NCBI GenBank assembly: GCA_000442125.1 | Contig: KE546965.1 | Coordinates: 2,542,001 to 2,606,000 of the forward strand | DNA length: 64,000 nucleotides | Source: Opeltia flavorubescens | Taxonomy: Eukaryota > Ascomycota > Lecanoromycetes > Teloschistales > Teloschistaceae | Reading direction: 5' to 3' | Shown: positions 53,361-63,886 of the stretch, piece by piece | Layout of the letters: every line of letters begins with the position of its first letter | How positions within the stretch are numbered: the stretch's first letter is position 1 | Notes under the pieces: model-generated | The model's input: only the letters and a program-made list of their open reading frames with translations | The model's database searches: none | Told to the model about the DNA's origin: nothing | Translations under genes and position numbers: made by a program

Positions 53361-53366
53361 ACGCGT
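53361..53366. promoter_or_regulatory. MCB box (ACGCGT) in CTF4/CHZ1 divergent promoter
   Basis: ACGCGT at 53361-53366, with a related ACGCGAA at 53374-53380, in the 187-bp interval between the CTF4 and CHZ1 start codons. MCB sites bind the MBF complex that drives S-phase genes in fungi; CTF4 is a classical member of that group. Confidence 0.6.
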
Positions 53367-53537
53367 CTGGACGACGCGAAGCGGTTCACTTACGTAATAC
53401 AATACCACTTAACCGACGTGAAAGGGCGCTTTCAATTTACACGGTCGCGACCGAGGCTGGTGATTCCGCTCTTCTTCATCAATAAACTATTTGTCGCCTC
53501 AAAAACAATTCACCGTCCAAAGCCATTCACCTCCAAT

Positions 53538-54012
53538 ATGGACGGGCAACAGTCAAGTAATATTACTCAAGGCGGCGCTGTCACCGATCCCACCCAATCG
53601 GTAATTGAAAAGGGCAAAGGAAAGGCTACCGATACGCCGCAAGATGTAAGCATGGGCGAAGAAGAAGATGATAGCTCGGACGAAGAGACGGGCGCTGAGG
53701 AAGAGGTGAGTAGTAATCACCCTTATCTCGATTACAAAGTTATGACTTACAGTCAATCTAGGAACCAGAGCGTATAGATACCCCCTCCCCCCTGTTGATA
53801 TATCGCTAATCGTCGCCCTTGCAGAGGCAGAGGAAGAAGAGGATGATGACCTGGGAGAAATCGATCTAGACAATATCGTTGGCGGTCGTACACGAGGGAA
53901 GTCAATTGACTACAGCAAAGTCGACCCGTCAGAAATCCCAGAGGACGACGAGGACGAAGATGACGAGGACTTCGAAGATCCAGAGGGAAATCCCGATGCG
54001 ATGCAGGAATGA
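53538..54012 (+). CDS. CHZ1: Histone H2A.Z chaperone (Chz1), with a 10-nt microexon
   Basis: Acidic histone chaperone for H2A.Z-H2B. 121 aa from exons 53538-53705, 53762-53771 (10 nt) and 53825-54012. The middle microexon (GAACCAGAGC) is needed to keep the frame: ...TGAEEE, EPEQ, AEEEEDDDLGEIDLDNIVGG. Seen: acidic N-terminal half and the conserved CHZ motif DNIVGGRTRGKSIDYSKVD followed by an acidic tail. Microexon splice sites are CTAG/GTATAG. It is divergent from CTF4, so the two chromatin/replication genes may be co-expressed. Confidence 0.88.
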
Positions 54013-54529
54013 TCAAGCCTCAGCAAATTGGATGCATGGGCGGATGTCATTATGGGAGCATAATTAAGCGATGGTGGAAAAGCTTTGAAGATATGGAAGT
54101 TCGTTCAAGGACATGAATAAAATACAAGGATGAGCTTTCCGCGTGATGTATGCAATAGAAACGCATACCACGAGATTTGATATGCATAATTCAGTCTCGG
54201 ATTACATTAGAGCATCAATATCAAAACGGAATTCTCAAAAAGCTGCCTGCAGGATTGTGCGCATTAGAATTACGGGGTGTGGAGAGGAAATCCGGGGAAG
54301 CCACATAGTAACATTTCTACCAGGCCAAGATCTATGTGCTCTTTACTTATGAAGTCTACATCAACCATCAATACTTCGCCCATGCAGTTCCCTCTACTTC
54401 CAGACCGAGTTATGACTCAATCATGCCTTCGCTTGTTGCACAAAGGACTTTCTTGACCAGGATTGAAAAGGCCACCTTGCGCTCCGATCCCCCTTTCCTC
54501 CATCTTGCCCTTTTCCCACCACAAGACAA
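54013..54529. other. Intergenic
   Basis: CHZ1 3' region and SNARE promoter. No gene supported. Confidence 0.45.
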
Positions 54530-55431
54530 ATGGCTTCCAGGTAATCCTTACTAACTGCATGACACTTATCCTGTCAGTAGTATACTGACAATTCACAAAT
54601 GTCATAGCCGCTTCGGCCCTTCCTCTCTCCACCAACGCGACGCCAGATCCTCCCTGTTCGAAAACTACACACGCGATAGAAGTCGGAATCCTAGCCATTC
54701 CCCAGCCCCTGGTACGCGGAACAATGGGTACGGATATGGATATACTGGGGCGACTGGAAGTGGTGCGATGAATGGGAGCGCGGGAGGGGGGTTCCGACCA
54801 GCGACGCCAAACTCGAGGTGAGCTCCCTTTACATAAGGTCCTGAAGGAGAAGGAAGATTCTCGCTTGCGCCGCGGAGCACATGACGGCGGAGAAGGAGTG
54901 TTGGCACGTAGGACTATAAAATGTGCAGGAAGAAAGGGTGCGATCTACTGAAGCAGTGCCATCGCCCCAATGGCTCGCAATAAGGCCAATAGAAAAGAAA
55001 GTTCCCAGGGAAATAGGGCCTCTTCGAATCTATGCAACAGCGGCTAACGTCAACCTTTTCCCTATGCAGAGGTCAATACAGCGATGCCGTCCTCTCCGAG
55101 CTCGAAAACCAAAATGACTCCCAAGTCGAAGGCATCAGCGCCAAAGTCAAGATGCTAAAAGATGTTTGTCGCGCTCAACCTCCATACCTCTCCCTGCCTG
55201 CAGCTGACGAGTTTCACGATTTAGATTACAGTCGCAATTGGCGACGAGATCCGAGATTCCTCTAAACTAGCCGACACAATGAACGACTCCTTTGATAACA
55301 CAAGGGTACGATTACGGGGGACCATGAACAGGATGTTGAGGATGGCAGAGAAGACGGGAGTTGGGTGGAGAGTGTGGTTGGGGTTTTTTGCGGCCGTGGT
55401 GCTGCTCTTTTGGTATGTGTGGCTGTTTTGA
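54530..55431 (+). CDS. BET1-type SNARE
   Basis: ER-Golgi Qc-SNARE-like protein, 173 aa from four exons: 54530-54540 (11 nt), 54608-54817, 55070-55163 and 55225-55431. The tiny first exon carries only MAS plus two bases. Seen: a Gly/Ser/Tyr-rich linker, then the SNARE helix (SDAVLSELENQNDSQVEGIS continuing through KVKMLKD-ITVAIGDEIRDSS), and a C-terminal transmembrane anchor (VWLGFFAAVVLLFWYVWLF). The last junction uses acceptor TTTAG to give KDITVAIGDEIRDSS, as in BET1/SFT1 proteins. SFT1 is the alternative name. Confidence 0.85.
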
Positions 55432-55720
55432 AGGAAAGAAATGAGAATGCTTCGGCGAGGACCGAACGCAAGAGCAAGGACGAAGATCGAGCAGCTTATC
55501 CCTCCCTCGATAAACTACCAGAAGGTGCAGATCGAGGAGACAATGGGTGAATCGATGTATGGATACTGTAAAAAAGCCTCTAAAACAAAGGCATTGGAGC
55601 CTGGGGTATACCTCCTGATGATAAAAAGACAACCGATCACCAAATACCCGATCAACTCCCAAAGCCATGCAAAGCTTGTATGTTCCTATGCTCTTCCTGG
55701 GATTCATCATCTCGTACCCC

Positions 55721-56738
55721 TCAGCCCCTCGAAGACCTTCCTCTGCTACTCCTCCCTCCACTCCTCCTACCCGTTCTCCTTCCAGCACTACCACCAGCCC
55801 CATCATATCCACCACCAACAGAAACACCAACCGGACTCCCACCCCACACGCTCCTCCCCAAAACCCCTCTCCCACCTCCGCCCACAACAAAACTTCCCCC
55901 TTCTTCCAAACTACTCTCATCCTCCGCCTCCGTATCCGTATGCTGATAACTCCCTGCTTCAGGAACATCCTCATCTAAATCCCTCCCCTCCCCTCCTCCC
56001 TCCAACATGCCCGGAGCATCATAATCCCCCTCCCCCTCATCATCCCCCGTAAAACTCATCCCCACATCCGCATCCAACGCAATACTAATCTCCCCATCAC
56101 CTTGTCGCCTCCGTGCCCGTCCCAACGTATCATTCTCGTTACCAACAACCTCTTCTTCAGAATCATCACTGCTCTCCCACCCTCCCATTATGTCCCCCGC
56201 TTCCGGCACATCATCATCGAGATTCATCCCACCTTCTTCATCTTCTTCATCCAGACCTTGACCCGTAGCATCAATCACGACCCCCATATCCGCAGCCACC
56301 GCCGCCGCGGCCGCAGCTTCTTCCTCCTCAGCCGCAGCCTGAGCTTCCAACATCGCAGCTTCTCGGCCCGCGGTCAACTCCTGCTCCTCCCTCTCAGCGC
56401 GCTCATCGGCGAATCCTTGGAGGGTCTTTGGTACGCCAGGGGGACGGAGCCAGCCGGCGCCGAAGCGGCGGATATTGGCTTTTCGGTTGTGGACGGCGAG
56501 TTCATCGGCGCGGAGGGTGGCGAGGAGTTGGGATTCTGGAGGAGGGGCAGTGGTACGGTTGGGGTCGTTGGGGTTTTGCTGGTGGGGCTGGTTGGTGGAG
56601 CGGGTGGAGGGGGGGTTGTAGTGGGTGCGGGAAGGGAGGGGCATCTGTTGGGTGGGGATCAGTTGGATTAAATTAAAAAGGGATACTAGGCAGGGCACTT
56701 ACAGAGGGAGGGAGAATGCTGGGGAGAGAGTCCATCAT
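55721..56738 (-). CDS. Anaphase-promoting complex subunit 15 (Apc15/Mnd2-like)
   Basis: 319 aa from exon 1 (56738-56703, MMDSLPSILPPS) and exon 2 (56644-55721); the intron is GTAAGT...CAACAG, phase 0. Seen: the hallmark RRFGAGWLRPPGVPKTLQG near residue 75, preceded by LATLRADELAVHNRKANI, which is the conserved fungal Apc15/Mnd2 core. After it come Ala/Glu-rich helix, acidic low-complexity stretches (GLDEEDEEGGMNLDDDVPEA) and a Gly/Arg/Ser-rich tail. Apc15 promotes turnover of the checkpoint complex on the APC/C. The promoter interval is interrupted by a transposon about 220 bp upstream. A second plausible ATG is three bases later. Confidence 0.8.
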
Positions 56739-56951
56739 CTTGGAGATTGATTCTGGGTTTGTAAATGGAAGGGGGGTGTTGATAGGACGTCAGGCCGCAG
56801 GTCTTGATGATTTCTCCAGATCAGAAGGAGATAAGCCGGCCGTAACAGAAGGGTCTTGTGCTACCTCCGTCACTCGTTTCAAGCAATGAATTACCCTTCT
56901 TTCTAGCTATGTAGGCAGCAACAAAATACTTCAAGCTAAAAGTGCCTGAGT

Positions 56952-56959
56952 AATGAGGT
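56952..56959. repeat. Target-site duplication, left (AATGAGGT)
   Basis: AATGAGGT immediately before the element; identical to 59363-59370. Confidence 0.85.
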
Positions 56960-59362
56960 GGCTCCGTCTATAAGATAGAGGTGCTAATGCAAGCCACTAA
57001 ATAAACGCTGGATGCAATCTCTATATTACCTTATACTAATTAGGCGTGTTTTATTTAAGATTCTATCCTACCTCGCTAGTACTAAATACCTTATTATTTT
57101 TTTTATTTTTAACCTCGCTAGTGCCGATTTTCGCTTTAAATTCTTCTACTCCGCTATATTTTAGAGGCTTAGTTATTTTATCTAGCTTACTTATCTACTA
57201 TCTTATAACCTTATTAGCGGCTTTAATAAGTATACTAGTTATTTATTCCTTTAGAGTAAAATATCTAAAGTATAAACTATCTAATACTTTTTTTATATCC
57301 AGCTTCCGTTTAACTAGCGCCCCTATTTTAGTATCGATACCTTACTTAAAATATTTAATAGTAACGCGTTTATAGAGCTTATAGCTACTATCTTCTTATA
57401 TAAAAATATACTAGTTAAAATTTTTATTTAATATTATACTATAGAGGATATATTAATATTATATATATTAATATAATAGCTAGTATTTATAAAAAAACTA
57501 GTAGTTATATTAAAGCTTATTATTTAATTTATTTAGATCCTCGCTAATAATAGTTATAATATTATTAGCTAATTTAATTTTATTAACAAATAGACTTTAA
57601 ATAAATATTAATAGCTTATATAAATAGAGGTATAAAGCGAGTTAAAGTAAAATAATACTCTAGAAATTTACTAAAATTTTATATATACGTTAGTTCTATT
57701 TTTTATTAATAATAAGGATATATTAAATTATATCTTTAAAATTAAACCGGTATAGAATTATTTTATTTTTAGATTATTTAATAATAAAGTAGTAGGCTTT
57801 TATAAATAAGATAGTAGATATTTAAAAGAGAAGCGGCGAGTAAATTTAATAAATATACGTTTATTTTTCGCGTATTTACTACTATTTATTAATAATATAT
57901 TTTTTTTTATCCTTTAATATAGTACCGATAGCGGTTTTAATAAATTTTTTATATTTTATATTATTCTATAATAATAAAGTACGGAGCGGAAGTATTTTAA
58001 TACTATTTTATAGTTAATTCTATTTATAATACGTTTTAAAGTCTATTTAAAGTATTATATATATAGTAAATAGCTAACTTCGGCTTTATTAGTAACTAAA
58101 CTAGGAAATACTATTTTAATTATTCGTTACTCTATTATAAAATTATTAGTAAGTATAAATTACAGGCGCTAGCTATTTCTTTTATTATACCAGCTTTTTA
58201 ATACCTTTAAATATACGGCTAGAATATTACTATTTTTATACTAGGCTAGAATATAGATATATAGCTACTATAAACCTATTTTATCGCGAATTATAATAGT
58301 ATAAAAATATTAACCTAGTTAATTCGTTTTATATATAAAATTTATTAAAATAAAATAGCTATAAAAATAAAAAATACCTAAACGGTATTCTAGTATAAAA
58401 ATTATAATATATAATTAAATACTATTAACGCGAATTACTTTAATATTTTAATACCGGTAATATTACTAAAAAAATAAAAATATTAACTAAAAAAATTATT
58501 AAAATTCTTATTTATTTATTAATTCTAGCTAATTAAAAAGCTTTATTTACTATTTCTTTTAGCTAAATTTTATCCTATCTACTAAACGCTAATCCGGATT
58601 AGCTTTTTTCTACTTATAAACGGTATTATATATATTATACTTACTAAAATAATAACCGCCGGTAGTAATAAAAGCTTCTTTAATACTTAAATAATAATAA
58701 ATATATAATATTTTATTAATAGCTATAATAATATAATTATTAACTATTTTTTTAGTAATAATTTATTTAACTTTTTAATTTTATTTTATAATATTAATAG
58801 CTTTAAAATTATAATTATAAATTTAATAATTCTTTATTCTTTTTAATAAAAAATAGGCGGGTATAAATAAAATATTATCGGCGAAAAAAATAATAACTTT
58901 AAACTTTATATTATATAGATCTACTATATATATATTTTTTTTCCGTTCTCCCCTACTCTAAATTCTTCGCTACTCCTTTTACTACTATTAATATAAATAA
59001 TATTCGATTTAATAATTTAGATAATATAGTAAATATTTATTTAAGATCTAGATATTTATAATATATAGCTAATATTCGGCGTATTATTTAACGGAAAGAA
59101 TTATAGCTTTAAGGAGGTAAAAGAGGCGGAGCCGTATAAGCTCGATGTTATCTAGATTGCTAAAAAGGCGGGATATAATAACGGCGATAAGCTTTAGCGA
59201 TAGCGAGGTATAATAGCGAAAATAGGTAGATAAATAAAAGCGCTAGTAAAATAGGATAAAATCTTAAATAAAACACGCCTAATTAGTATGTAGTAATATG
59301 GAGATTGCATCCAGCGCTTACCTGCTAGAGTGCATTAGCACCTCTGTCTTATAGACGGTGCC
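56960..59362. mobile_element. RIP-decayed DNA transposon, hAT-like (2403 bp)
   Basis: Inverted-repeat element with 8-bp target-site duplication. The terminal inverted repeats are about 111 bp (56960-57070 and 59252-59362), starting GGCTCCGTCTATAAGA on the left and GGCACCGTCTATAAGA on the right. They keep matching blocks (TGCTAATGCA; GCTGGATGCAATCTC; ATACTAATTAGGCGTGTTTT) with the same spacing. Most visible differences between the ends are C/T transitions. The interior is extremely TA-rich, with only short ORFs, so there is no intact transposase; C-to-T decay like RIP is the likely cause. The 8-bp duplication fits hAT (also P or Merlin); superfamily not proven. It ends 47 bp before the ATG at 59410, counting the right duplication. 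Confidence 0.85.
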
Positions 59363-59370
59363 AATGAGGT
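59363..59370. repeat. Target-site duplication, right (AATGAGGT)
   Basis: Identical to 56952-56959; follows the right terminal repeat. Confidence 0.85.
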
Positions 59371-59409
59371 GAGTAGCAGTCCCAACAGATTTTTCAATCT
59401 CCTTTCAAA

Positions 59410-60707
59410 ATGTCCTCTCTCCTCTCATTCCTATGGAGAAACTATAAATGCCTCTATCCCTCCGAAGTTCCAAAGCAAAGTGCTGCTATCCGGATCGGAC
59501 TTCTAGGAGCCAGCAAGATCGCTCCTCCGGCCGTGATTGTACCAGCAAAGGCTCATTCCGAGGTCATCGTGGTAGCGATAGCAGCACGCGTTAAAAAACG
59601 AGCTCAAGCATATGCAAAGAAGTACCGCCTACCAATCGTGCATGACACCTATCAAGCCTTGCTCGACGACCCTGCCATTGATGCTGTCTACATAGCTCTC
59701 CCACCTGGACATCACTACGAATGGTCTATTAAGGCCCTTCAAGCTGGAAAACATGTCCTGTTAGAGAAACCTTCCGTATCCAACGCCGAAGAAGCTGCAA
59801 AACTTTTCCGAAGTCCCTTGTTGTCAAAACCAGATAGCCCAGTTCTGGTAGAAGCTTTCCATTACCGTTTCCATCCTTCGTGGCAGAAGTTGCTTTCCTT
59901 GATTGATCCGCCGAACATCGAGGAGGCGCACAGTGCGTCGTGGATTCCGAAAGGAATCGTTCCTTTGTATGATATCAGATGCCAGTACAAGCTCTCTGGA
60001 GGCTGCTTGATGGACTTGGGTAAGATAAGACGGTCTCAATTAATGATTCGATGGAAAGCAACCTGACATCAAAAGGCACATACAACGTCTCAACACTCCG
60101 CCAAATATTCGGCACTGAGCCTACAGAATGCCTCGAAGCAAACCACCGGCCCATGCCTCCCGGCTACGACAAAGAAATCGACCAAGCCTTCACTGCCAAA
60201 TGGCGATTCCCCAATGGAGGCATCGGATCCATGGAAGCAGACTTGATAGCAGATGGCGGCTACTCCATCCCCATGATGCACGAGTTCCCACGTATCCAGC
60301 TCCCCAAGCTGGAAATCAAGCATCGCGAAGTCATCATCGAAGAACCGTTACCCATTGGTCAGGAACATGCCGTACAAAAAACAGTCATCTTTTGGAATTA
60401 CCTCGTTCCGTATATTTACCACAGAATTGATATCCTGGAAACTCACACCATCCGCTCGATGTACAATAAGAGTAAAACTGTGCGAACTTGGACTGAGACT
60501 TCCTACGTCAAAGAGTACGCCAAGAAAGGTGGACTGGATTCCATCACGACTTATTCAGCCCAGCTTGAGGATTTCGTGAATCGGATTCGCAAGCGTCCTA
60601 CTTTTGCGTGGGTTGAGCTTGAGGATTCGATCAAGCAGATGGAGATCATTGATGGTGCTTACAAGAAAGCTGGGTTGCCCATCAGGCCCAGTCAAGCAGG
60701 CGGATGA
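59410..60707 (+). CDS. Gfo/Idh/MocA-family NAD(P)-dependent oxidoreductase
   Basis: 413 aa from two exons, 59410-60019 and 60076-60707; the intron is 56 nt, phase 1 (GTAAGA...AAAAG). Seen: Rossmann start IRIGLLGASKIAPPAVI near residue 27, DAVYIALPPGHHYEWSIKAL, the family EKP signature at 119-121 (VLLEKPSVSNAEEAAKL), VEAFHYRFHPSW and the C-terminal alpha/beta substrate domain (GGCLMDLG...WRFPNGGIGSM). It resembles dimeric dihydrodiol or D-xylose dehydrogenases (NADP-linked sugar/diol oxidation). Substrate not determined. Only 39 nt separate its ATG from the right target duplication of the transposon, so its original promoter lies, at least in part, beyond the insertion. Confidence 0.88.
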
Positions 60708-61774
60708 GAGAATGAAATGGACTTGTATTGGAGGATCTACTGTGAACAAATTTACATCTTGCAGCTTACTTCCAGATATGAGAGGCTCCAGAGGAACGTG
60801 AGCCAGGATCGAGACGAGCATTACAGACGTTGTCAACGAGGAAAGACAATACAGTAAGTGCTTAAAACCTGAGCCATCGACTACCCACATTCGCTGATAA
60901 TGACTTTCAGGCAGGAGGAGATTTCCCCCCCTCATGCTAGAAATGCTTAAGCAGTCAAAAAGGCTGATATAGCTTGCTCTAAATAGCTAGCTAGAATGCT
61001 CTATCTCTTCGACCTGCGCATTCAGAATGAATATATACAAGTTGCTCATGTTCATGTTAAAGTAACTCAATGTAAATCGATGTCACACTGTAGACGTCGC
61101 TGCTTGGTGTAGATGATCCTGAAAAATTCTCTGCATATCCTCCTCCTAATGCTTTCTTCCAAGACGCTTCTACCGCTTGCTATTTGTTCCCTGCTTCCTT
61201 CTATGTTTTCGCTGCTTATCACTTCTTCCTATAATTCCCTTCCTCCACTCCATTCTTTGACTTCCTTCCGGTTGACCCTACGACGGAGCGCAGGTACTAT
61301 GATCCAAATTTAAAGGGGAGATACAATACACTAGGGAGAGTTTGGAGGATACTTGAGACAGAGTGAAGAGAGGATGAAGGAAGAAGGAAAGAATGTATGA
61401 CTTAACCGGTTAAGTTCTCGTCCACGTCTATTGTAATCCGAGTGCGTAAGGCACCTTGCGCTTGAGAGTCAGTCATGTCAATTGTCGTAAACCTAAAATC
61501 AGGAAAATTGAATTCAGATATTTTATTTCATTCCATTGCAGTAGCAAACTATCTAGAACTCCCTCAGCCTCACTCGAGGCATAATTTCCTATGAACACCT
61601 AAGCTTTTTTGCCTCATTGAAAATGCATAATTCTGGATCGTCGAAAACCGTTTCTGAACATGACGCAAGCACTGAGCTTCCAGGTATGTCTGTTGGAAGC
61701 AATACCGTGCAATCTATCCGCCGTCCATGGTGAGAAAACAAAAGGAAAGAAGACATAATCTTGCTTGCACATGA
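60708..61774. other. Intergenic (convergent 3' region)
   Basis: Between convergent oxidoreductase and HSP70 genes. Contains the two 3' UTRs; small ORFs without features. A CT-rich stretch lies at about 61120-61260. Confidence 0.45.
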
Positions 61775-63886
61775 CTAGTCGACTTCCTCAACACTTGGGC
61801 CTTCGTCGTGATGAGGAGCACCAGCGCCGCCTGGCATGCCGCCGCCCATGCCACCAGGCATACCTCCCATACCACCGGGCATACCGCCCATACCGCCTGG
61901 CATGCCACCCATTCCTCCGGGCATTCCGCCTTCACCACCGCCGTACATCTTAACCATGATGGGATTTGCGACAGCTTCGAGCTCCTTCTGTTTATCCTGG
62001 TATTCTTCGGTCTGAGCACTACATTGCTAGTTAGTCTCTGTACAGATGAATAGAAGAGAGGCAGGAAGCACTTACGTTTGATTCTCATCGAGCCACGCGA
62101 CAACCGAGTCAGTCTCTGACTTCAGCTTCTCCTTGTCTTCAGCGGAGAGTTTCTCGTCAACCTTGGGATCCGAGATGGTGTTCTTCAGGCTGTAGGCATA
62201 ACTCTCAAGTCCGTTCTTAGCACCGATACGGGCAGCCTCGGCCTCATCCTCTTCTTTATACTTCTCGGCTTCTGACAACATTCGCTCGATGTCCTCCTTT
62301 GAAAGACGGCCTTTGTCGTTGGTGATGACGATCTTGTTGGTCTTACCGGTACCCTTCTCAAGGGCAGAGACGTTCATAATACCGTTGGCATCGACATCGA
62401 AAGTAACCTCGATCTGTGGAACACCACGAGGCGCGGGGGGGATACCGGAAAGCTCGAATTTGCCGAGGAGATTGTTATCCTTTGTGCGAGCCCGCTCACC
62501 CTCGAAGACTTGGATGAGCACGCCTGGCTGGTTGTCTGAGAATGTAGAGAATACTTCGGACTTCTTTGTAGGGATAGTAGTGTTACGCTTGATGAGAGCA
62601 GTCATAACACCACCGGCAGTCTCAATACCGACGGACAACGGCGCCACGTCCAAAAGGAGGATCTCGTTGGTAGATTTGTTGGAAGTGTCGCCGGAAAGGA
62701 TAGCAGCTTGTACGGCAGCACCGTAAGCAACAGCTTCATCGGGGTTGATGGATTTGTTGGGCTCTTTGCCGTTGAAGAAATCGGAGACGAGCTTCTGTAT
62801 CTTGGGAATTCTTGTTGAACCACCAACCAGGACAATCTCATGTACACTTGATTTGTCAATCTTTGCGTCACGGAGCACACGCTCGACTGGCTCCATGGTC
62901 GAGCGGAAGAGATCCTGGCAAAGTTCCTCGAAACGAGCACGGGTAATCGAGGTGTAGAAGTCAATGCCTTCGTATAGAGAGTCGATTTCGATGGAGGTCT
63001 GTGCTGATGAAGAGAGAGTACGCTTGGCTCGCTCGCAAGCAGTGCGGAGCCGACGAAGAGCACGGGCGTTGGAGGAAAGATCCTGTGATATCATGTTAGC
63101 CTTTAATCTAGGAGTCTCGTAGCAGGAATCTAAGCTCGCCTTCTTATGTTTACGTTTGAACTCATTGACGAAATGGTTAACTAAGCGGTTGTCGAAATCC
63201 TCACCACCTAAATGGGTATCACCAGCAGTTGATTTGACTTCGAAGATGCCCTCTTCGATGGTGAGAAGTGAAACATCGAAAGTTCCGCCTCCAAGATCGA
63301 AGATGAGAACATTACGCTCTCCCTCGGCCTTCTTGTCAAGACCGTAGGCGATGGCTGCCGCAGTAGGTTCGTTGATGATGCGGAGGACGTTCAAACCAGC
63401 GATGAGACCGGCATCTTTAGTGGCCTGACGTTGAGAATCATTGAAGTATGCTGGGACAGTGACGACAGCGTTGTTGATAGTTCCACCGAGATAAGCTTCG
63501 GCAGTCTCTCGCATCTTGGTGAGGACCATGGATGAAATTTCTTCGGGGGTGAATTGCTTGTCCTCGCCCTTGAATTCAACATTGATGACTGGCTTGCCAC
63601 CTTTGTCGATAACTTTGAAAGGGAAATGCTTCATATCCGCTTGGACTTCAGCATCTGCGAATTTTCGGCCAATGAGACGCTTTGCATCGAAGACTGTGTT
63701 TGTAGGGTTCATGGCAACTTGGTTCTTCGCACTGTCACCGATGAGACGCTCTGTGTCGGTGAAGGCAACAAAGGAGGGGGTGGTTCGGTTTCCCTGGTCA
63801 TTGGCAATAACATCGATGCGATCATTCTGGAAGACACCAACACACGAGTAGGTGGTACCCAAATCGATACCAATTGCTGGAGCCAT
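61775..63886 (-). CDS. Cytosolic HSP70 (Ssa type)
   Basis: ATP-dependent chaperone, 665 aa from three exons: 63886-63140, 63082-62076 and 62018-61775. The first intron (63139-63083, 57 nt) has GC-AG ends (GCGAGC donor, GGCTAAC branch, CACAG acceptor) and contains no stop. Without splicing it would insert 19 residues between KRKHKK and [19 protein letters not shown], a position that is uninterrupted in Hsp70s. Seen: [10 protein letters not shown], the phosphate loop [27 protein letters not shown], and the C-terminal EEVD for TPR cochaperones. Near the C-terminus a 7-residue GGMPGGM unit is repeated about five times. Orthology to Ssa/BiP-like cytosolic class is clear; no ER signal. Confidence 0.97.

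Noticed and set aside
55441-56052. 203-codon plus-strand ORF opposite APC15
   Set aside because: Pro/Ser/His-rich shadow of the acidic, Gly-rich APC15 tail on the other strand; no domain.
57046-57375. 109-codon plus-strand ORF inside the transposon
   Set aside because: Low-complexity hydrophobic text in RIP-like AT-rich DNA; no transposase motif; most likely a by-product of mutation.
60555-60935. 126-codon minus-strand ORF
   Set aside because: Antisense to the last exon of the oxidoreductase and its 3' flank; no motif.
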